From Hymenobacter edaphi (GTDB lineage Bacteria > Bacteroidota > Bacteroidia > Cytophagales > Hymenobacteraceae), in NCBI RefSeq assembly GCF_003258365.1, contig NZ_QHKM01000014.1, positions 1-64,000 on the forward strand: a DNA stretch of 64,000 bases, written 5' to 3'. The notes under the pieces are model-generated. The model was given only the letters and a program-made list of their open reading frames with translations, did no database searches and was not told where the DNA came from. The position numbers and the translations under genes are program-made. Each line of letters begins with the position of its first letter. Position 1 is the stretch's first letter. Shown one piece after another: positions 41,558-50,772 of this stretch.

Positions 41558-42324
41558 TATTTCGCGGAGGTTGAAGTGGTGGATACAGTGGCCGCCGCGG
41601 CGGTGCGGCGGTCGGGCAGGCCCAGGCGCTCGATGAGCTCCTCGCAGACGCGGCGGATTTCCTCGCTCGTGTCCTTGGAGCCGCCGGCGTAGCGCGACCA
41701 GGCCGGGTTGAGCAGGCTGTAAAGCGTCGAGGCCCGGGTGTAGGCCTTGCGGTGGCCCAGGTACGAGTTGAAGCGCGCTAGGCCCAGCCCGTCGATGTAG
41801 TCGTCCATCTCCTTTTCCTCCCGCTGCCCCGCCACGCGCTTGGTGGGCAGGCCGTAGTACTGGAAGTCAATCTGGGCGTCGTCGGCCGCTTTCTTGATGG
41901 CCTCCAGAATCGTCATAAACTCGGCCGTAGAGGCCCGGTCCAGGTAGTCCGATACCAGGGGCACAATCACTGCGTCGCAGGCCGTCAAGGCGTTGAACAC
42001 GTCGTCGCCATCGGCCCGGCCGGGCACGTCGATGATAATCAGGTCGTAGTTGTGCTCGGGATTGTCGATGAAATCAAAAATCTGGTTCAGCTGCCAGGGG
42101 TACACGTCGTAGGGATACTGGGCGTCGGGATTGGTTTCGCGAAGCTTGGCGAAGTTGGCCGCGTCGACCTGCTCGCGGGTCTTGACGATGCTCTGCTGGT
42201 AGTCGCAGTCCAGGACGGCGATGCGCAGCCCGTACTCGGTCGCCAACGGAGCAGCGAGCACGAGGGCCAGCGTGGATTTACCGGAGCCACCCTTCTGGGT
42301 GGCAAAGCTGATAACCTTGGACAT
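41557..42324 (-). CDS. parA: ParA family partition ATPase
   Basis: 255 residues from the ATG at 42324 (the longer frame to 42387 is not needed). The deviant Walker A KGGSGKST is in ISFATQKGGSGKSTLALVLA; LDCDYQQS is motif A', and DLIIIDVPGRADGDD is Walker B. No N-terminal DNA-binding domain, so it is a short ParA/MinD-like form as in type Ib partition loci. It moves plasmid copies apart using ATP. It overlaps its partner gene by one base, and a -7 box (TACTTTTG) lies upstream at 42385-42392. Confidence 0.92.
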   Translation of the reverse strand: MSKVISFATQKGGSGKSTLALVLAAPLATEYGLRIAVLDCDYQQSIVKTREQVDAANFAKLRETNPDAQYPYDVYPWQLNQIFDFIDNPEHNYDLIIIDVPGRADGDDVFNALTACDAVIVPLVSDYLDRASTAEFMTILEAIKKAADDAQIDFQYYGLPTKRVAGQREEKEMDDYIDGLGLARFNSYLGHRKAYTRASTLYSLLNPAWSRYAGGSKDTSEEIRRVCEELIERLGLPDRRTAAAATVSTTSTSAK

Positions 42325-42384
42325 AGTAGGTGCGGGGTAAAGGCGTGGAAGAGCGGTGGCACAGAGGCCAGCGCAATAGTAAGC

Positions 42385-42392
42385 CAAAAGTA
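42385..42392 (-). promoter_or_regulatory. Putative parA promoter -7 box
   Basis: TACTTTTG (minus strand) fits TAnnTTTG. The octamer array begins two bases upstream at 42394, so a protein bound there would cover the -33 region. This suggests autorepression. Confidence 0.5.
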
Positions 42393-42393
42393 A

Positions 42394-42812
42394 TAGAAAA
42401 GCAGAAAGGCAGAAGCGCAGAACCGCACTTTTGCTGAAAAGCAGGAATGTTGTTACTCAGAAAAGTGGTTCTGTAATTCTGTTGTTAAGCTGAAATGCAG
42501 AAAAACAGAAACACAAATCAGTTAAAATTTACTTTGGCAGAAATGCACTTCTGCAGAAGTGAGGGTTTGCAGAACTACAGTTCCGCAGCCGGCACAGGAA
42601 AAGCATTTTGTCTAAAATAACAGAAATACAAGACAACAGAATTACATAAAAACAGATGAAGCGTGTGTTTACTCCTCAGCGTACGGAAGTATACTAGCTG
42701 CAGAAATGTAGAACAACAGAAAAGCAGAATGACAGCTATAGGCCAGCCGGTGCTGCTACTTGGTTACAGTCTCGTCATAACAGAAATGCAGAATTGTAGA
42801 ACTGTAGGAGCA
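42394..42812. repeat. 8-bp-phased YAGAANNN octamer array, candidate centromere (parS)
   Basis: The octamer YAGAANNN recurs in strict 8-base register. In the first register it occurs at 42394, 42402, 42410, 42418, 42458, 42498, 42506, 42538, 42554 and 42570, with inverse copies at 42466, 42474 and 42546. After a 3-base shift it occurs at 42621, 42637, 42701, 42709, 42717, 42725, 42781, 42789 and 42797. CACTTCTGCAGAAGTG at 42546-42561 is a perfect palindrome. Coding would give period 3, so the pattern is not coding. Such short tandem units are the known targets of ribbon-helix-helix centromere proteins. Confidence 0.65.
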
Positions 42813-43197
42813 AGGGTAACGGGATGAAAACCTATCCATCTAGTCTCAGGAAGGGCTTCTTGGGCACAAGCGGACGGCTAACCACCAGTTGGTGGGCACC
42901 GGCCGGAGCCTCTAAAAGAGCTGGTAGCGTGGATAGGATTCGATGAACGGCTCTACATCGTGGGGAAATAAGGACGGACATAAACACGAAGTAGGAAAGG
43001 TTCGTACTAGCTTTTGACTAACTTTCTGCTAAGTACAGAATAGTCTTAGCAAGAAGAACACTGCAATCCTAAAGCTAACGCTCTATTCTTGAGCAATTTA
43101 GCAATCAGCAGAGCTGATTATGTGGCCAGGCAAGGTCTAAGTAACTGATTTAAAGCGCTAAAAATGGCCCACTGGGGCGTAACAGGAAACCAACACT
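42813..43197. other. Intergenic region upstream of the mobilisation genes, candidate oriT
   Basis: No gene is seen in these 385 bases. Two small palindromes occur: GAAGGGCTTC near 42850 and CCACCA-GT-TGGTGG at 42882-42895. Transfer origins usually lie beside the accessory and relaxase genes that follow, so an oriT here is likely, but no nic-site consensus was recognised. Confidence 0.3.
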
Positions 43198-43713
43198 ATG
43201 AGCACGGAGCTACGCAGAAGGGTCACTCTGGACAACATTGCCTACCGAAAAGGCGAAGCAGCCGCGGCCGAAGTGGGCGCCAGCCTCGGTGCCTACGCCA
43301 GTGCGGCGGTGGACTACTTTGCCTCCCGCGGCTTGGACCCCCGTGAGACGGAAGCGCGCGAAGGGCAGCTCATCATGCAGCAGATAAAGAAGCTTGGTGA
43401 CCGGGTGTTCGGCTTTCTGCAGGAACAAGAGCGCACGCTGCTCACGGCCATGCTGGAGGAAATGCTGCGCACCCGCATCACACTTGACCGGGTGCTGCGC
43501 ATGAACGAAATTCTGGTGGGCAACCTGAACGCACAGTTGGAAACGCTCAGCGAAGCGCAGCTGCAACGGCAGCAACAGGCGCTGCAACTGCTGCGTCAGC
43601 GCAACGAGGAAGCGGTAGAAAAGCAGGTACTGGAAGCGTTGCAAGCGGCCCAACAAGACGGACCGGGCAAACGCCGCAACCCGGCCAAAAGCCCGATAGG
43701 GCAGGGGCAGTAG
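43198..43713 (+). CDS. Mobilisation accessory protein, BfmA/BtgA-like
   Basis: 171 residues. The N-terminal TLDNIAYRKGEAAAAEVGAS resembles a ribbon-helix-helix DNA-binding region. Long helices follow, with a coiled-coil (QLQRQQQALQLLRQRNEEAV) near the end. Position just upstream of the relaxase and this layout match the BfmA/BtgA-type accessory proteins of Bacteroidota mobilisable elements, which bind oriT and assist the relaxase. 48 bases separate it from the relaxase start at 43762. Confidence 0.65.
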   Translation: MSTELRRRVTLDNIAYRKGEAAAAEVGASLGAYASAAVDYFASRGLDPRETEAREGQLIMQQIKKLGDRVFGFLQEQERTLLTAMLEEMLRTRITLDRVLRMNEILVGNLNAQLETLSEAQLQRQQQALQLLRQRNEEAVEKQVLEALQAAQQDGPGKRRNPAKSPIGQGQ

Positions 43714-43761
43714 GTAGAAAAATGTCTGTTACTGCAAGGCTAAATTCACCCCGGATTGTTG

Positions 43762-44796
43762 ATGTACGCCAAGCTAATTAACCCAAAAACGCACGGCAAA
43801 GCGGCGTATACCAACACCGGTAGCTGCGCGCAAACGTTGAATTATCTGCAGCATGAAGCGGTAGGGGAGGGGCAGGAAGCCGTGTTTTTTGACGGTGATT
43901 CCGACGAGCTCAGCGCCGCGCAGCTGCTGCACAGCATCGATACAAACGTCAAAGGACTGCGGGCCACGGAAGCCAAATTCTACTCCCTGGTACTAAGCCC
44001 GAGCGAGCAGGAGCTGGCCCACATCGGCAGCGACGCCGGTAAGCTCCGGGACTACACCCGCGAGGTCATGCGCCAGTACGCGCAGAACTTTACCCTGCCC
44101 GGCGGCCGGCAGCTCGGCGGCCAGGACCTGGTCTGGGGCGCCGTCCTGCACCAGGACCGTACCCATCGGGGCACGGACCCCGAGGTGGTAGCCGGTACAG
44201 CCAAAGCCGGTACCAAGCGGGCAGGCCTGCAGGCCCACGTACACATCATCGTCAGCGCCCGCGACCGGCAGCAGCAGATTACCCTTAACCCGGGCGGGCG
44301 CCGGCAGCGGTTTGACCTGATGCGCTGGCAGGCCGTCGCGGGCCGGCAGTTTGAGCGGCAGTTCGGCTACGGGGCGCAGGCCAACGAAAAGCTGCGGCCC
44401 CGGGCTACCCAGCTGCGCGACCCGGCGCGTGACGCCGGCCGGCTGGCCAAAATTGCTGAGCGCGTGGCCGGCATCAACCTGCTAGTGCCCCGGGAGCAGC
44501 GCCTGACTCCGGAGCGGGTGCAGGACATTGCTGTGGCCCGCGGCTTCGACAAGACCTTTTACCGGATGCTGAGCCGGGTGGAAGAGCGTGCCCGCGACGG
44601 CCGCCCCATCGACAATGCCCTGCAGCTGCTGAGCACGGGGCGGGAACAGGCCCCGGCTCCGCAGCGCCAGGCAGTCACGGCCCTGCACGCGGTGCAGCAC
44701 CTGGTGCGCAGTACCCAGGCCGACCAGCCGGAGCGCACCGAGCACGTGGCCGAGAAGCCCGGCCGCCGCAGCGCGGAGCTCGACATCGAGATGTAA
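43762..44796 (+). CDS. Relaxase/mobilisation protein (DUF5712-like)
   Basis: 344 residues from the ATG at 43762. The histidine pair His159/His161 in LQAHVHIIVSARD is the metal-binding motif of relaxases. The N terminus (YAKLINPKTHGKAAYTNTGS) is typical of the DUF5712/BtgB-like Bacteroidota group. The candidate catalytic Tyr may be Tyr2 or one in the N-terminal 40 residues. It nicks oriT and leads the single strand through a conjugation channel. No type IV secretion genes are visible here, so the plasmid may be mobilisable rather than self-transmissible. Followed 32 bases later by the coupling protein. Confidence 0.82.
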   Translation: MYAKLINPKTHGKAAYTNTGSCAQTLNYLQHEAVGEGQEAVFFDGDSDELSAAQLLHSIDTNVKGLRATEAKFYSLVLSPSEQELAHIGSDAGKLRDYTREVMRQYAQNFTLPGGRQLGGQDLVWGAVLHQDRTHRGTDPEVVAGTAKAGTKRAGLQAHVHIIVSARDRQQQITLNPGGRRQRFDLMRWQAVAGRQFERQFGYGAQANEKLRPRATQLRDPARDAGRLAKIAERVAGINLLVPREQRLTPERVQDIAVARGFDKTFYRMLSRVEERARDGRPIDNALQLLSTGREQAPAPQRQAVTALHAVQHLVRSTQADQPERTEHVAEKPGRRSAELDIEM

Positions 44797-44828
44797 GCCC
44801 GCATACCATCCATTCTCTCCATTACCCC

Positions 44829-47084
44829 ATGACCAATCATCCACCCCGGCCGGCGGCCTCCTCTCAAACATTCGTGCTACTCATTGGCCTAGTGCTGCTG
44901 GGCCTGCTGGCCGGCGAGTGGTACGTGCTCCAGCACCCGGCGCAGCTGGCCGCCGCCCGCGCCGCGCAGCACCAGGCCCAGCAGGCGCCCCGACTGATTC
45001 CCGGCCAGCGCCTAGCGGCCCGGCTGGCTGTCCTCAACCAGCAGCGGGCGGAAGCGCGGCGGGCGCGGCTGCAGCGGCAGGCGGCGCCCGTGGTGGGGAA
45101 GCCGGCCGCCGAGCTGGCCACCCGCACGAGCCGGGCCGGCAACGAGGTAGTGAGCAGAGGAGGGGCGGCAGCCGTGCGCGTAGCCACCGCCGGTCAGGGG
45201 TTCAAAGGCAAGCTGCTGGTCAAGGCCGGCCGGTTCTACGACGCGGCGGGCGGGTATCTGCGGGCGCTGTTGCTGCTGGTAGCCGGGGCGTTGGTATTTC
45301 TGCCGTCCGCGCCGGAGCGCAAACCCGGGCAGGCCCGCCGCAAGCCCCTGCGGCCCCAGGCCGTGCGCATCGTGGTGGCCAGCTGCGCGGGTCTGTTTCT
45401 GCTCAGCGCCTACGTGCTGCTGGGCATTGCCTCGTATTCGGCTGCCTTTATCCGGGTGGGCTACCCCGTCGCGGCCACGCTGGTACTGGCCAGCGGCTTC
45501 GTGGTGGGGCTGCTGCGGGCCCTAACCAAGAGCCCGGACTTTGGGCTAAGCGTGGAGCGCCGGAGGGTCGACACGCCCGATGGGTTCAGCTTGCCCACAG
45601 AAGGGGGCGGTTGGGTGAACGTACCCAATCCGTACCGGGGCGTGCTGGTGCTGGGCGGCGCCGGCGCGGGCAAAACCTATTCCATCGGAGAGCCGGTGAT
45701 TGAGCAGCTGGCAGCCAAGAACTTTGCCGGGCTCATCTACGACTTCAAATTTCCGGTGCTGGCCGAGACGGCGCAGAAGGCGCTGGAGCTGGCCGGGCGC
45801 CGGCTGGGGCCGCCGCGGCGGCTGCCCAACGGGGAGCCCGAGCCGGCGGTAGTGCTGCACGTCATCAACTTCCGCGACCTGCAGCGCAGCGAGCGGGTGA
45901 ACCCCTTGCGGGCCGCGGACATGCCGGTGGTAGCCTTTGCCGAGGAGTACTCCCGGGCCATCATCAACAACCTCAACCCGGCCAGCATCCGCAAGATGGA
46001 GTTTTTCGACATCAGCGCGGTGGCTTACCTGACGGGCATCATCTGGTTTTACAAAAAGCATTTCCCGCGCTACTGCACCATTCCGCACGTGGTGGCCACG
46101 GCCATCCACAAGGACTTCAAGCATGTGCTCTCGATGCTGGAAACGGACCCCGAGTGCGCCGGCATGGTGCGCAGCATCGTGACGGCCGTGGAGCAGCGGG
46201 CTGAGAAGCAGGTGGCCGCCGTCGTGGGCACGCTGCAGGTGATTATGAACCGCATCAACTCCCCGGAAATCGTGTGGGTGCTCACGCCCGACGAGGAGAA
46301 AGGGGAGGGGTTCTCGCTTAACCTGAACGACCCCCGGCAGCCGGCATTGCTCTGCATCGGCAACGACCCGACGCTGAAGGAAACTTTCTCGCCGGTGGTC
46401 AGCTGCATCATCACGGTGGCCATCAAGCTCATGAACCAGCAGCACAAGCACCGCAGCTACGTGTTCCTCGACGAGGCCGCCACCGTGTACGTGCCCGGAC
46501 TGGAGCTGCTGCCGGCCACAGCCCGCAGCAACAAGGTGGCCACCATTTACATGACCCAGGATTTGGCGCAAATGACCGATGCCTATGGGCCTGAAAAGAT
46601 GAAGGTTATGGTTTCCAACCTCAACAACCAGTTTTTCGGTAAGGTCAACTCGCTCGACACGGCCAAGTTCATTTCAGAGCTCGTGGGCCGGGAGGACAAG
46701 CAGATGGTCAGCACCAGCACCGGCAAAAGCCAGGGCGGGGCCGGCAGCCACGGCAGCCACAGCTCCAACCTGAGCACCAGCTACCAGGAGCGCAACCTGG
46801 TGCGGGTGCAGGACGCCATCAGCCTGCAACAGGGGGAGTTTATCGGCCAGACCGTGGAAACCGAGCGCACCTTCTTCCAGGGTGTCATCTCCCGGGCCGA
46901 CGCTACCCCGGAGCGTTTTCCGCTGCACCCGGTGGCTACGTTCGGCGACAATGAAGAGGAAAGTGCCGCGACGCTCTCAGTGGTGGTGCAGGAGAATTAC
47001 CGGCGGGTCAGCCAGCAGGTAAGAGAAACGCTGGCCATGCACGCAAACACCTTGGCAGGAGCCACAAAGAATGAGGTGGAATAG
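44829..47084 (+). CDS. VirD4/TraG-type coupling ATPase
   Basis: 751 residues. Hydrophobic segments occur at about 17-37, 135-150 and 180-225, anchoring the protein in the inner membrane. The ATPase domain has Walker A GGAGAGKTYS near residue 275 and Walker B region SYVFLDEAATVYVPG near 543, followed by the TraM-recognition-like YMTQDLAQM. The type IV coupling protein carries the relaxosome to the secretion channel. It follows the relaxase by 32 bases. The N-terminal region includes a long helical Arg/Ala-rich linker. Confidence 0.88.
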   Translation: MTNHPPRPAASSQTFVLLIGLVLLGLLAGEWYVLQHPAQLAAARAAQHQAQQAPRLIPGQRLAARLAVLNQQRAEARRARLQRQAAPVVGKPAAELATRTSRAGNEVVSRGGAAAVRVATAGQGFKGKLLVKAGRFYDAAGGYLRALLLLVAGALVFLPSAPERKPGQARRKPLRPQAVRIVVASCAGLFLLSAYVLLGIASYSAAFIRVGYPVAATLVLASGFVVGLLRALTKSPDFGLSVERRRVDTPDGFSLPTEGGGWVNVPNPYRGVLVLGGAGAGKTYSIGEPVIEQLAAKNFAGLIYDFKFPVLAETAQKALELAGRRLGPPRRLPNGEPEPAVVLHVINFRDLQRSERVNPLRAADMPVVAFAEEYSRAIINNLNPASIRKMEFFDISAVAYLTGIIWFYKKHFPRYCTIPHVVATAIHKDFKHVLSMLETDPECAGMVRSIVTAVEQRAEKQVAAVVGTLQVIMNRINSPEIVWVLTPDEEKGEGFSLNLNDPRQPALLCIGNDPTLKETFSPVVSCIITVAIKLMNQQHKHRSYVFLDEAATVYVPGLELLPATARSNKVATIYMTQDLAQMTDAYGPEKMKVMVSNLNNQFFGKVNSLDTAKFISELVGREDKQMVSTSTGKSQGGAGSHGSHSSNLSTSYQERNLVRVQDAISLQQGEFIGQTVETERTFFQGVISRADATPERFPLHPVATFGDNEEESAATLSVVVQENYRRVSQQVRETLAMHANTLAGATKNEVE

Positions 47085-47163
47085 CCTCTAAAACTCGGAA
47101 TAAAGCGACGTTTAGCCCCTTTTTGGTGTTGAGTAAGTACCCAGCACCTAAACTCCAATTCCT

Positions 47164-47436
47164 ATGATGAAGAGCTTTTTTACGCCCGCCCCGGCCGGCC
47201 TGGACCCCGAGCAGCTCGCCGCCCGCCAGGAGCGGGAGCGCGGCGCCAACAACTCCATTGCCATCCTGATGAGCAACGGCCCGGCGCCGAGCCCGGAGAG
47301 CGTGGCCATCATGCAGCGCTACGTGGACGGCGAGCTGAGCATCGACGAGGCCATTGAGCTGAACGACGCGATGCTGCTGGCCCGCTACCAGCCGGGCGCC
47401 GCCCCGGCTAGCCCCGAAGACCAATCCGCCCGCTGA
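47164..47436 (+). CDS. VbhA-like antitoxin of the Fic protein
   Basis: 90 residues. The segment NNSIAILMSNGPAPS followed by ESVAIMQRYVDGELSIDEAI aligns with the VbhA fold, where an inhibitory helix with S-x-x-x-E-G blocks Fic ATP binding. In this protein the Glu is replaced by Asn (SNG) and the Ser position by Ile, so the inhibitory motif is degenerate. It lies 79 bases after the coupling ATPase and its stop overlaps the Fic start by one base (TGATG). It is the expected inhibitor, but the changed residues weaken that. Confidence 0.6.
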   Translation: MMKSFFTPAPAGLDPEQLAARQERERGANNSIAILMSNGPAPSPESVAIMQRYVDGELSIDEAIELNDAMLLARYQPGAAPASPEDQSAR

Positions 47437-48797
47437 TGGTAGCCGGCGACCGATTCAGCGACGAAAACGGAGTACGGATAAACCGGCTGGGTATTACCGA
47501 CCCCCAGCAGCTGGCCCAGGCCGAAACCGACTCCTCCCTGCTCCGCCTGCAGCGGCTCAACCTGCAGGGCGGCATCCCCGGCGGGCGCTACGACCACGCC
47601 CACCTCAAGCAGGTGCACCAGAAGCTGTTTGAGGGCGTTTACCAGTGGGCCGGCGAAACCCGGGCCGACCGGGAATTTCAGGGGCACAAGCCCACGTACG
47701 TCACCGGCTTCAAGGAAACGATGACCTACGCGCCCTACAAAGAGATTGAGCAGCGCATAAACGCCATCGGCGCGCAGCTGGGCCAAGAGAATTACCTGAA
47801 GGGACTGCCGGCGGAGAAGTTTGCCGAGCGGGCCGCCTACTACCTCGACCAGTACAACCACACCCACGCCTTTCGGGATGGCAACGGGCGCACGCTGCAG
47901 GCCACGTTTGTCCAGTTGGGCAGGGAGGCTGGCTATCAGGTTGACTTTGCCCGCATCGACCCGGCCACGCTCAACCGGGCCCGCGACCTGGCCATGGTGC
48001 GCCCGTACGCGCCTGAGGAAGCGGGGAAGAACCTGCAGGCATTGAAGGCCATGTTTGAGCAGGTTATCAGCCCGGCGCCCGGACTCGAAGCCGAGAGGCT
48101 GCGCGACCCCAGCCAAGCGCGGCAGCTGACAACCTTGTCACCGCAGATGCAGGCGATAGATGCCCGGCGTGAGTTGGAAGTGACGGGCTACCGGGTAATG
48201 GACATCGTGGCCAACATGCCCGGCGCAGGCAATTACGAGAAGGGGGTAGCGGTGGGGAAAGGTGTAGATGCAACGAATCTGAATCCTGCGGCTATTCAGA
48301 CCCATCTGGCGCAGTTTCAGCAGGCAGCGGAGAAGATTGCCAGGCATCCCGCGCTGCAGGGGCCGGATGCACGGCAGGACCAGACAGATGCCAGGCGGTT
48401 TCTTGCGGCTGCAGAGCAGGTGAAGGAGCTGTCGGTTATCAAAGAGGCAGGTATGAAGATGCCTGTGCTTCCCCGGACTCATGAAGAAGCACAAGCTGTT
48501 TTCAAGCAGGTGTCTGGCCAGGTTGCACAGGGCTTACGCGAGCATGGGAAGGGGCTGGACGCTGCCCGGCTACTGGAAGTGGCCCGGCACGTTGAGCGTA
48601 CACCGTTTATTGGTGGACTAAACCGGGAAAACGTGGGTAAATCAATCGATGCAGCCGACAGGATACCGATGCTGCATAGCAGCCGGCAGCTGGATGAACT
48701 GAAAAGCGCTGTAAGTTTTATGGAGAAAGCTCCTCTGCAGCAGGAGCACAGTCCTGCCAGTACCTCCGGTCGTGATGCCGGAGGTGTTGAGCGATAG
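47436..48797 (+). CDS. Fic-domain protein
   Basis: 453 residues. The Fic core motif HAFRDGNGR (His144 to Arg152) is intact, but the following T-L-Q replaces the usual T-x-R, so the last Arg of HxFxxGNGRxxR is Gln. The Fic domain covers about 30-215 (YQWAGETRADREFQGHKPTY, then FAERAAYYLDQYNHTHAF). A 230-residue helical C-terminal extension with no recognised domain follows. Fic enzymes AMPylate target proteins; VbhT-like versions are injected through conjugation systems. The position directly behind the coupling ATPase supports such a link, by inference. Confidence 0.85.
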   Translation: MVAGDRFSDENGVRINRLGITDPQQLAQAETDSSLLRLQRLNLQGGIPGGRYDHAHLKQVHQKLFEGVYQWAGETRADREFQGHKPTYVTGFKETMTYAPYKEIEQRINAIGAQLGQENYLKGLPAEKFAERAAYYLDQYNHTHAFRDGNGRTLQATFVQLGREAGYQVDFARIDPATLNRARDLAMVRPYAPEEAGKNLQALKAMFEQVISPAPGLEAERLRDPSQARQLTTLSPQMQAIDARRELEVTGYRVMDIVANMPGAGNYEKGVAVGKGVDATNLNPAAIQTHLAQFQQAAEKIARHPALQGPDARQDQTDARRFLAAAEQVKELSVIKEAGMKMPVLPRTHEEAQAVFKQVSGQVAQGLREHGKGLDAARLLEVARHVERTPFIGGLNRENVGKSIDAADRIPMLHSSRQLDELKSAVSFMEKAPLQQEHSPASTSGRDAGGVER

Positions 48798-48899
48798 GGT
48801 CAACGTTGCAACCCATGGAGCCGGTTTAACGGGGATACACAGCGTCACACCACCCGCTCGACCGTCGTAATAAACCCAACCGGAAAGCTACCAGAACAT

Positions 48900-50600
48900 C
48901 TATTGAGTCTTGCTTTGGTGCCGTACCCGAAAATTCTCAAACCGAAGGTCAAAGTCAGCCAGTACCGGAGCGCCATCCCGCTCCATTCTCAGCCGGGGCG
49001 CATCATGTTTCAAACGAGCGTGCATGTGTTGAATCGGGTCGGATTCCGTCTCCTGCTTGGAAATCCGGACTGCTCCCGCCAGTAACTGCGGCCATGAACC
49101 CCATGCGGCGCGCTCGTCCTGCTCAACACCGGTGAAATGGATGCCGTGGCGGCCTATGACGAAGAAGTATACGTCTCCGATAGTATTCTCTGCCGGAGAG
49201 TGCCGGGTAATCTGAAGAGCATTCAGGGTGGTTTTTACATCGGTTCGGCTTACCCACGTGAACACTTTATCCAGCCAGCTCAGGGCATTCTTCTGGAGGT
49301 TGCTGATGACGCTCCGCCGCTTTTGCATCGAGTTGGCAAACGGGTCTTGCCATTTTAGCTGAAATAACCCCAGCGATTTGGTCACCTTATCAAAGACAAC
49401 AGCGTCGATGTCGGTTTCACGTCCATCGATGGACATACGGATTTCATTCGGAATACGCACAAACCGGTCTTCTGTGAAGAAACCGAATATCATGCGCCTG
49501 AACCGGTCTTCCCGATTGTTTACTGCTTTGGAGTAATCCAGCGGGTAGGTTCTTTTCAGTTCATGGTTCAGGAACTGAAAAGGGTTGTTGAGGCATCCGG
49601 CAGTGGAGCGCAACAGCTGCGAGTCCGAAATCTGAACAAAAGGCGGATGCGCCACCCGGGGAACCGACAGGTAGCTCTGATAATTATCCCTGGTCAGCGT
49701 GATATGATTCAGCATGACACTGGCTTCCTGGGTGGAGCGGTCTAAGTAGCGGGCGAGGTCGGCAACAACATCTTCTCTGGAGCAAAAAAGTGAAATGATG
49801 TTGCGCAGTTCGAGGCGGTTGAATTTGTTATGCGCCGCTTCGCAGAACGCCTTGTGCAAGAGCGCCAAGCCAGCCAGATATTCAACCATGGTTACGTAGT
49901 CACCATAGGGTATCCCTCCAAACAGGTCGTCTTCGGCAAAATCGTCGTGAACCTGTTTGCGGAAAATGTGACGCTTCCCTTCTTGGGTGAAGTACTCCGT
50001 TACGTAAGGCGTTGCCTCATACGCAATGATTCGACCGTCCGGGCTTTTAACCGAAAGCATAACCCGCTTGTAGACCCTGTCAGCATCGAATTTGACCTTA
50101 TTCGTTTTCTTACTCGTGAGGTGGCCGGCTACGTGCTTTTGAACGAAATGCCAATCGTTCAGGTCAAAAAACTCGGAATTGGTGTAAGACTCTGTGATGG
50201 CAAACACAAATTCCCTTTCCGCTGGCTGGGAAAGGGATGCGAAGCCCATTTTACAGAACGTCACCAGCTGCCGAGCAAAAGCCAGTTTGCCGGTTGTATG
50301 GATAACGGCATCTGCCCAAGCTGTTATATCATTGTTCGAAAACAGGATTTTCTGAACCTCAGACTGGTCAATTTTAGAGTACCATGCCTGGAGGAGCAGA
50401 GGCCAACCATACTGGTGGATGGTTTCAAAGTATTCTGTGTAATCAGGTTCGAATTGACCGCTACCACGCAGGTACAGGTAAACTATATCCATTTCCCTGA
50501 CAACATTGGCTACAGCACTGCCCGCCAAGCCACTTATCTCCGAGAACTTTTCCAGTTCAGCATCAAGGATTAATTCCAGATTTTCTGCGGGTGATGGCAT
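48900..50600 (-). CDS. Large hypothetical protein with predicted PD-(D/E)XK nuclease C terminus
   Basis: 566 residues. The last 200 residues contain ETDIDAVVFDKVTKSLGLFQ followed by LKWQDPF, which fits a restriction-endonuclease core with Asp and the Q-x-K motif (QLKW). The N-terminal 350 residues are mainly helical with no recognised domain, and carry FKYHRxx-like basic patches. No membrane segment. It stands on the strand opposite the R-M cluster and is 172 bases from a small unknown gene. Its place in a defence island suggests a stand-alone nuclease effector, but this is inferred. Confidence 0.55.
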   Translation of the reverse strand: MPSPAENLELILDAELEKFSEISGLAGSAVANVVREMDIVYLYLRGSGQFEPDYTEYFETIHQYGWPLLLQAWYSKIDQSEVQKILFSNNDITAWADAVIHTTGKLAFARQLVTFCKMGFASLSQPAEREFVFAITESYTNSEFFDLNDWHFVQKHVAGHLTSKKTNKVKFDADRVYKRVMLSVKSPDGRIIAYEATPYVTEYFTQEGKRHIFRKQVHDDFAEDDLFGGIPYGDYVTMVEYLAGLALLHKAFCEAAHNKFNRLELRNIISLFCSREDVVADLARYLDRSTQEASVMLNHITLTRDNYQSYLSVPRVAHPPFVQISDSQLLRSTAGCLNNPFQFLNHELKRTYPLDYSKAVNNREDRFRRMIFGFFTEDRFVRIPNEIRMSIDGRETDIDAVVFDKVTKSLGLFQLKWQDPFANSMQKRRSVISNLQKNALSWLDKVFTWVSRTDVKTTLNALQITRHSPAENTIGDVYFFVIGRHGIHFTGVEQDERAAWGSWPQLLAGAVRISKQETESDPIQHMHARLKHDAPRLRMERDGAPVLADFDLRFENFRVRHQSKTQ

Positions 50601-50772
50601 ATGACGGGCAGGTGATGAGTTTCAAAATCAGGTAAAACGCGGACCATTGCACCGCAGGAATTGGTCGATGCGAAGCATCGGGAGCTTTGAAAGCTAACCG
50701 GGACCGATTGAGACTAACTTACGAAAACAGCAGTCCGGCCCACGGTCACCACGCTGGCTCGGGAACGCGACA

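Noticed and set aside
48762-48785. Hairpin at the end of the Fic gene (ACCTCCGG paired with CCGGAGGT)
   Set aside because: It lies within the coding region and lacks a T-run, so it is not claimed as a terminator.
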